Positions 60,231 through 64,000 of a stretch of DNA of 64,000 bases are shown piece after piece. The notes under the pieces were generated by a model. The model searched no databases. It was not told the origin of the DNA and saw only the letters and a list, made by a program, of their open reading frames with translations. The stretch covers positions 1 through 64,000 of the forward strand of contig CACJUO010000005.1 of the NCBI GenBank assembly GCA_902596675.1, in the 5' to 3' direction. The stretch comes from an uncultured Pelagibacteraceae bacterium (GTDB taxonomy: Bacteria > Pseudomonadota > Alphaproteobacteria > Pelagibacterales > Pelagibacteraceae). Numbering within the stretch: position 1 is the first letter of the stretch; each line of letters opens with the position of its first letter. Made by a program: the position numbers and the translations under genes.

Positions 60231-61118
60231 ATGTTTAAAGGTTCAAATGTAGCTTTAGTAACACCATTTAAAGGCGATAGTCTTGATGAGGAAACTTATG
60301 TAAAAATTATTAATTTTCATCTAGAAAATGGAACAAATGGGCTTGTGCCAGCTGGTACAACGGGTGAGTCTCCAACTCTTTCACATAGAGAACATGAAAA
60401 AGTTATAGAGTTATGCATACAAGAAGCAAAAGGAAAAATTCCTGTAATTGCAGGCACCGGATCAAATTCTACTGCAGAGGCCATATCACTCACGGAGCAC
60501 GCAGAAAAGGCAGGTGCAGATGGCGCCCTGATAGTTACACCCTATTATAACAAACCCACTCAGGAGGGCTTATACCAGCATTACAAGGCTATAAATGATA
60601 AATGTGGTATACCAATCATAATCTATAATATTCCTGGCAGATCAGTTATTGATATGACAGTAGATACTATGGCAAGATTATTTGAATTGAAGAATATAGT
60701 TGGAGTAAAAGATGCAACTGGTGATTTGAATAGAGTAGATGAGACTTTCAAAAAAATTGGAAATGAATTTATCCAACTAACAGGAGAGGATGGTCTTGCT
60801 TATGAGTATAATAAAAGAGGAGGAGTAGGATGTATTTCTGTTACAGCTAACATAGCTCCTAAAATGTGTTCTGATATGCAAAAATTTTCAAAATCTGAAG
60901 ATAAAGATGACCAAAAAAAAGCAGAAGAGATAGATAAAATTCTTCAACCTGTTCACAAATCTTTGTTTCTTGAGAGTAACCCATCTCCAGTTAAATATGC
61001 AGCTAAATTAATCGGTCTTTGTGATGAAAATGTGAGATTGCCTTTAGTAACAGTTTTAGAACCAACAAAAGCCGAGGTGAAAAAAGCACTTTTATCTGCT
61101 AAATTAATTAATGAATAA
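60231..61118 (+). CDS. dapA: 4-hydroxy-tetrahydrodipicolinate synthase
   Basis: A 295-residue TIM-barrel aldolase joining pyruvate and aspartate semialdehyde in lysine and diaminopimelate synthesis. [33 protein letters not shown] and [11 protein letters not shown] are conserved, and VGVKDATGD holds the Schiff-base lysine. Complete. It overlaps smpB by 8 bases. Confidence 0.96.
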   Translation: MFKGSNVALVTPFKGDSLDEETYVKIINFHLENGTNGLVPAGTTGESPTLSHREHEKVIELCIQEAKGKIPVIAGTGSNSTAEAISLTEHAEKAGADGALIVTPYYNKPTQEGLYQHYKAINDKCGIPIIIYNIPGRSVIDMTVDTMARLFELKNIVGVKDATGDLNRVDETFKKIGNEFIQLTGEDGLAYEYNKRGGVGCISVTANIAPKMCSDMQKFSKSEDKDDQKKAEEIDKILQPVHKSLFLESNPSPVKYAAKLIGLCDENVRLPLVTVLEPTKAEVKKALLSAKLINE

Positions 61119-61581
61119 AAAAACCATTCCTGGTTTAAAAATTATTACAATTAATAGAAAAGCATCTTTTAATTATTTTTTTAAAGAAGTATTTGAAGCT
61201 GGTATTGTTTTAAAAGGATCTGAAATAAAATCAGTAAGATTAGGTAAAATTAACATAGCTGACTCATACGCTGTAGATAAAGCTGGAGAAATTTTTTTAA
61301 TTAATTCACATATACCTATCTATAAACAAGCGAGTTACTCAAACCATAACCCTTACTCTGAAAGAAAACTATTATTAAATAAAAGAGAAATAAATAAAAT
61401 TATTGGCAGAATTCATGAAGATGGTTTGACTATTGTTCCAACAAAAATGTATTTTAAAAAGGGCAAGGCAAAATTAGAGATTGCAGTAGCAAAAGGTAAA
61501 AAACAATTTGATAAAAGACTGACAAAAAAAACAAGAGATTGGAACCGTGAAAAAGCAAGATATATTAGAAAATCAAGTTAA
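61111..61581 (+). CDS. smpB: tmRNA-binding protein SmpB
   Basis: A 156-residue partner of tmRNA in ribosome rescue. [39 protein letters not shown] and the C-terminal [25 protein letters not shown] are diagnostic; the basic tail occupies the mRNA channel. No tmRNA gene is seen in the window. It overlaps folK by 35 bases. Confidence 0.97.
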   Translation: MNKKTIPGLKIITINRKASFNYFFKEVFEAGIVLKGSEIKSVRLGKINIADSYAVDKAGEIFLINSHIPIYKQASYSNHNPYSERKLLLNKREINKIIGRIHEDGLTIVPTKMYFKKGKAKLEIAVAKGKKQFDKRLTKKTRDWNREKARYIRKSS

Positions 61582-62074
61582 TATAGCATATTTGGCGTTA
61601 GGCTCTAATCTAGGAGATAAGAAAAATAACCTAAATAAAAGTATAGACTTAATCCAAAAAGAGGGAATTTTTGTAAAGAAAAAATCAAAGTTTTACAGCA
61701 CAAAGTCCTGGCCAAATGAAAATTATCCCGACTTTATTAATTCTCTCATATTGATTGAGACAAAATTAAATATCAAGGAATTATTTTTAAAAATTAAAAA
61801 AATTGAAAAAAAAATAGGCAGAACTAAGTCAAAAAGAAATCACCCAAGAGTATGTGACATTGATATAATTGATTATAATGGTGAAATTATACATATAAAA
61901 CTTGGAAATCATAAAGTTAATATTCCGCATAAAAGAATGCATAATAGAAATTTTGTTCTATTTCCCTTATATGAATTAGATAAAGATTGGGTTCACCCTG
62001 AATTTAATAAAAATATAGTTATTTTAATGTCAAATTTAACCTCAGATCAGTTATTGGGTATTAAAATTGCCTAA
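61547..62074 (+). CDS. folK: 2-amino-4-hydroxy-6-hydroxymethyldihydropteridine pyrophosphokinase
   Basis: A 175-residue HPPK transferring pyrophosphate to the pterin in folate synthesis. [16 protein letters not shown] is the ATP/pterin signature, [12 protein letters not shown] is the central block, and [16 protein letters not shown] holds the catalytic metal Asp pair. [17 protein letters not shown] completes the fold. GTG start at 61547 inside smpB; no closer initiation codon fits. Folate supply links loosely to the THF-dependent sox operon nearby. Confidence 0.93.
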   Translation: MKKQDILENQVNIAYLALGSNLGDKKNNLNKSIDLIQKEGIFVKKKSKFYSTKSWPNENYPDFINSLILIETKLNIKELFLKIKKIEKKIGRTKSKRNHPRVCDIDIIDYNGEIIHIKLGNHKVNIPHKRMHNRNFVLFPLYELDKDWVHPEFNKNIVILMSNLTSDQLLGIKIA

Positions 62075-62093
62075 TAAAATGATATAAATAGCA

Positions 62094-63836
62094 ATGCTTA
62101 AATCTGAAGAATTAATTAATAAGGTAAAAAATTATAACAAGTTTCTTAATCCAGAAACTTTGTCAAAAGCTTATGATTTTGCTTTAAAGGCTCATGAAAA
62201 ACAAAAAAGAGATGAGGGCTCTCCATATATTATTCATCCAATAGCAGTTGCTAATATTTTAACTGAGTTAAAGTTAGACAGTGCAACTATAGCAACAGGG
62301 TTACTTCATGATACAATAGAAGATACTCACGCAACTTACAACACAATAGAGGCAGAATTTGGAAAAGAGGTTGCTGATTTAGTAGACGGCGTCACAAAAA
62401 TCTCAGTTTTTGAAAATCAGGCTATATCAAACTCTAAAGCAGAAAATTTTAGAAAATTAATACTTGCAACATCTAAAGATATTCGAGTTTTATTGGTTAA
62501 GTTGGCTGATAGACTTCACAATATGCGCACAATCAAGGTTGTTAATAAAGAAAAGCAGATTAGAAAAGCAAAAGAAACTATGGAAATTTATGCCCCACTT
62601 GCAGACAGAATGGGGATGCATCGTATAAGGGATGAGTTAGAAGATCTTTCTTTTGAAGTTTTAAATGAAGACGCAAGAAAATTAATCAAAGACAGATTAG
62701 ACAAAATTAAAGAGAATAATCTTATAAATTTCAATAATATTTCTGATGAATTTTCTGAAATACTTAAAATAAAAAATATTGAGCCAAAAATAGTTGGAAG
62801 AGAAAAAACTCCTTTTTCAATTTGGAGAAAAATTCAAAAAAAAAGAACTTCTCTTGAGCAAATAACAGACATAATTGGTTTTAGAATTATTTTAGATAAT
62901 ATTGATGATTGCTATAAAGCTTTAGGAATTTTCCATAGTAAATGGAATTGTATACCAGGTAAATTTAAAGATTATATTTCATCTCCTAAAATCAATAAAT
63001 ATCAATCATTGCACACAGCCATTATTGGGCCAAATAAAAGACCTATTGAAATACAATTAAGAACAAAGCAAATGCATGAGTTCGCAGAGAGAGGTATTGC
63101 TTCACACTGGAAATATAAATCATCTGAAAAATTTAATTCTTTAACTTGGAAGGAATATGATTGGTTAGCAGATTTGGTAGAAATTATAGATAAAAACGAA
63201 AACCCAGATGATTCGTACGAATATACAAAACTTCAAATGTTTCAAGAAAACGCCTTTTGTTTTACTCCAAAAGGATCAATTATTAAGTTACCTAAAAATG
63301 CTACACCCATAGATTTTGCATATGCAGTCCATACTCAAATAGGAGATGCTGCAGTTGGCTGTGAAATAAACGGAAAAGAAAGCGCTTTGCAATCAATATT
63401 AAGAAATGGTGATGTTGTTAAGATTATAACATCTAAAAAAGCCTCCCCCTCTCTACATTGGTTAACTAGTACAAAAACAGGAAAGGCAAGAGCAGCAATT
63501 AGACGTTATTGGCAGTACCGCGAAAACAGTAAACCGATTAAGGAAAAAAAATATAATACTACACTTTGGATTTCACTTCCAGACGAACCTGGAAAAATGG
63601 GGGATGTAACAACTATGATTGGTGAAAACTTTGTTAATATTTCAAGTGTAGAAATGGTAGAAAAGCTCAATGGTAGGATTAATTTCAAATTTAATTTAAT
63701 TATACATGACCTTAAGAACTTTACAAAATTGATAAGTGAACTAAAACAAAAAGAATATAAATTTAAAATTATTAGACACAAAAATAAAAAATATGCTTTC
63801 TTTAAAAAACTCTTTAGCAGTTTTAAGAAAAACTAA
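62094..63836 (+). CDS. spoT: Bifunctional (p)ppGpp synthase/hydrolase, compact form
   Basis: A 580-residue Rel/SpoT protein. The HD hydrolase domain is intact (H48, H72-D73 in LLHDTIEDT). The synthetase domain has FKDYISSPKINKYQSLHTAIIGP and IEIQLRTKQMHEFAERGIASHWKYK, also intact. A TGS domain follows (FCFTPKGSIIKLPKNATPIDFAYAVHTQIGD). The usual helical and RIS/zinc-finger region between TGS and ACT is missing: a segment of about 50 residues leads straight to the ACT domain (LPDEPGKMGDVTTMIGENFVNISSVEM). Family members are 700-750 residues. The 3' end overlaps pyrE by 44 bp. Confidence 0.93.
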   Translation: MLKSEELINKVKNYNKFLNPETLSKAYDFALKAHEKQKRDEGSPYIIHPIAVANILTELKLDSATIATGLLHDTIEDTHATYNTIEAEFGKEVADLVDGVTKISVFENQAISNSKAENFRKLILATSKDIRVLLVKLADRLHNMRTIKVVNKEKQIRKAKETMEIYAPLADRMGMHRIRDELEDLSFEVLNEDARKLIKDRLDKIKENNLINFNNISDEFSEILKIKNIEPKIVGREKTPFSIWRKIQKKRTSLEQITDIIGFRIILDNIDDCYKALGIFHSKWNCIPGKFKDYISSPKINKYQSLHTAIIGPNKRPIEIQLRTKQMHEFAERGIASHWKYKSSEKFNSLTWKEYDWLADLVEIIDKNENPDDSYEYTKLQMFQENAFCFTPKGSIIKLPKNATPIDFAYAVHTQIGDAAVGCEINGKESALQSILRNGDVVKIITSKKASPSLHWLTSTKTGKARAAIRRYWQYRENSKPIKEKKYNTTLWISLPDEPGKMGDVTTMIGENFVNISSVEMVEKLNGRINFKFNLIIHDLKNFTKLISELKQKEYKFKIIRHKNKKYAFFKKLFSSFKKN

Positions 63837-64000
63837 TGCTTTGTTAGACGGACATTTTGTATTGTCATCTGGACTACATTCACCTTCATATATTCAATGC
63901 GCAAAATTACTTAGCTTTCCAAATAAATCTGAAAAATTTACAAAATCTTTAGCAAATAAAATAAAACGAACATTTAAAAATATTGATTTAATTCTTTCAC
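63793..64000 (+). CDS. pyrE: Orotate phosphoribosyltransferase (partial, runs off window)
   Basis: The first 69 codons are visible before the window ends. The N-terminus MLSLKNSLAVLRKTNALLDG, then GHFVLSSGLHSPSYIQCAKLL matches the orotate-binding start of OPRTase, which adds orotate to PRPP in UMP synthesis. It begins 44 nt inside the spoT gene in another frame. The PRPP-binding motif lies beyond the window, so the assignment rests on the N-terminal signature. Confidence 0.85.
   Translation, partial: MLSLKNSLAVLRKTNALLDGHFVLSSGLHSPSYIQCAKLLSFPNKSEKFTKSLANKIKRTFKNIDLILS

Overview
This window is strongly AT-rich, single-copy and densely packed chromosome. Gene order and protein sequences point to a streamlined alphaproteobacterium of the SAR11 / Pelagibacterales type. 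The signs are very short or negative intergenic gaps, a tufB-secE-nusG-rplKAJL-rpoBC-str-S10-spc-alpha supercluster in one run, lysine-rich proteins, and a complete sarcosine oxidase operon. The taxonomic call is inference from content; no 16S gene is present.

Layout. (1) 1-3785 looks like the edge of an accessory island: a polytopic GT-C-like membrane protein, a hexapeptide acyltransferase, and a TPR gene abutting a 2OG-Fe(II) prolyl-hydroxylase gene. (2) 3786-4854 is a compact cassette. A 52-bp partial copy of the 3' half of tRNA-Thr(UGU) lies 988 bp from the intact tRNA-Thr. Between them is one gene for a secreted protein, flanked by CGACAC repeats spaced exactly 11 bp. No integrase is present. 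I regard this as the most novel object in the window. (3) 4896-34304 holds an RlmB-like rRNA methyltransferase, tRNA-Tyr, tRNA-Gly, tuf, tRNA-Trp, secE, nusG, rplKAJL, rpoBC, rpsLG, fusA, then the S10, spc and alpha operons including secY, a short adenylate kinase and rpoA. It is essentially all co-directional.

(4) 34315-49858 holds RluC-type pseudouridine synthase, lipB, mgtE, panC, galU-ugd, a RidA protein, topA, plsY, a dihydroorotase-like gene with pyrB, ruvX, and gatCAB. The dihydroorotase-like protein lacks the HxH metal motif, so it is probably a non-catalytic partner of PyrB. (5) 49896-57857 holds an O-methyltransferase, the tRNA uridine hydroxylase TrhO, a MATE exporter, and the soxBDAG sarcosine oxidase operon on the minus strand. 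That operon demethylates sarcosine to glycine and delivers a one-carbon unit to tetrahydrofolate. (6) 57922-64000 holds tRNA-Ser, a soluble lytic transglycosylase, dapA, smpB, folK, a bifunctional (p)ppGpp synthase/hydrolase lacking its middle regulatory region, and the start of pyrE.

Regulatory structure is sparse. The clearest items are two perfect AT-rich hairpins, each ending exactly 5 nt before a start codon (rpoB and pyrB), a palindrome in front of soxB, and three sigma70-like promoters. Stop-start junctions of the form TAATG are very common. Several convergent gene pairs touch or overlap with no room for a separate terminator. There is no rRNA gene, CRISPR array or recognisable transposase.
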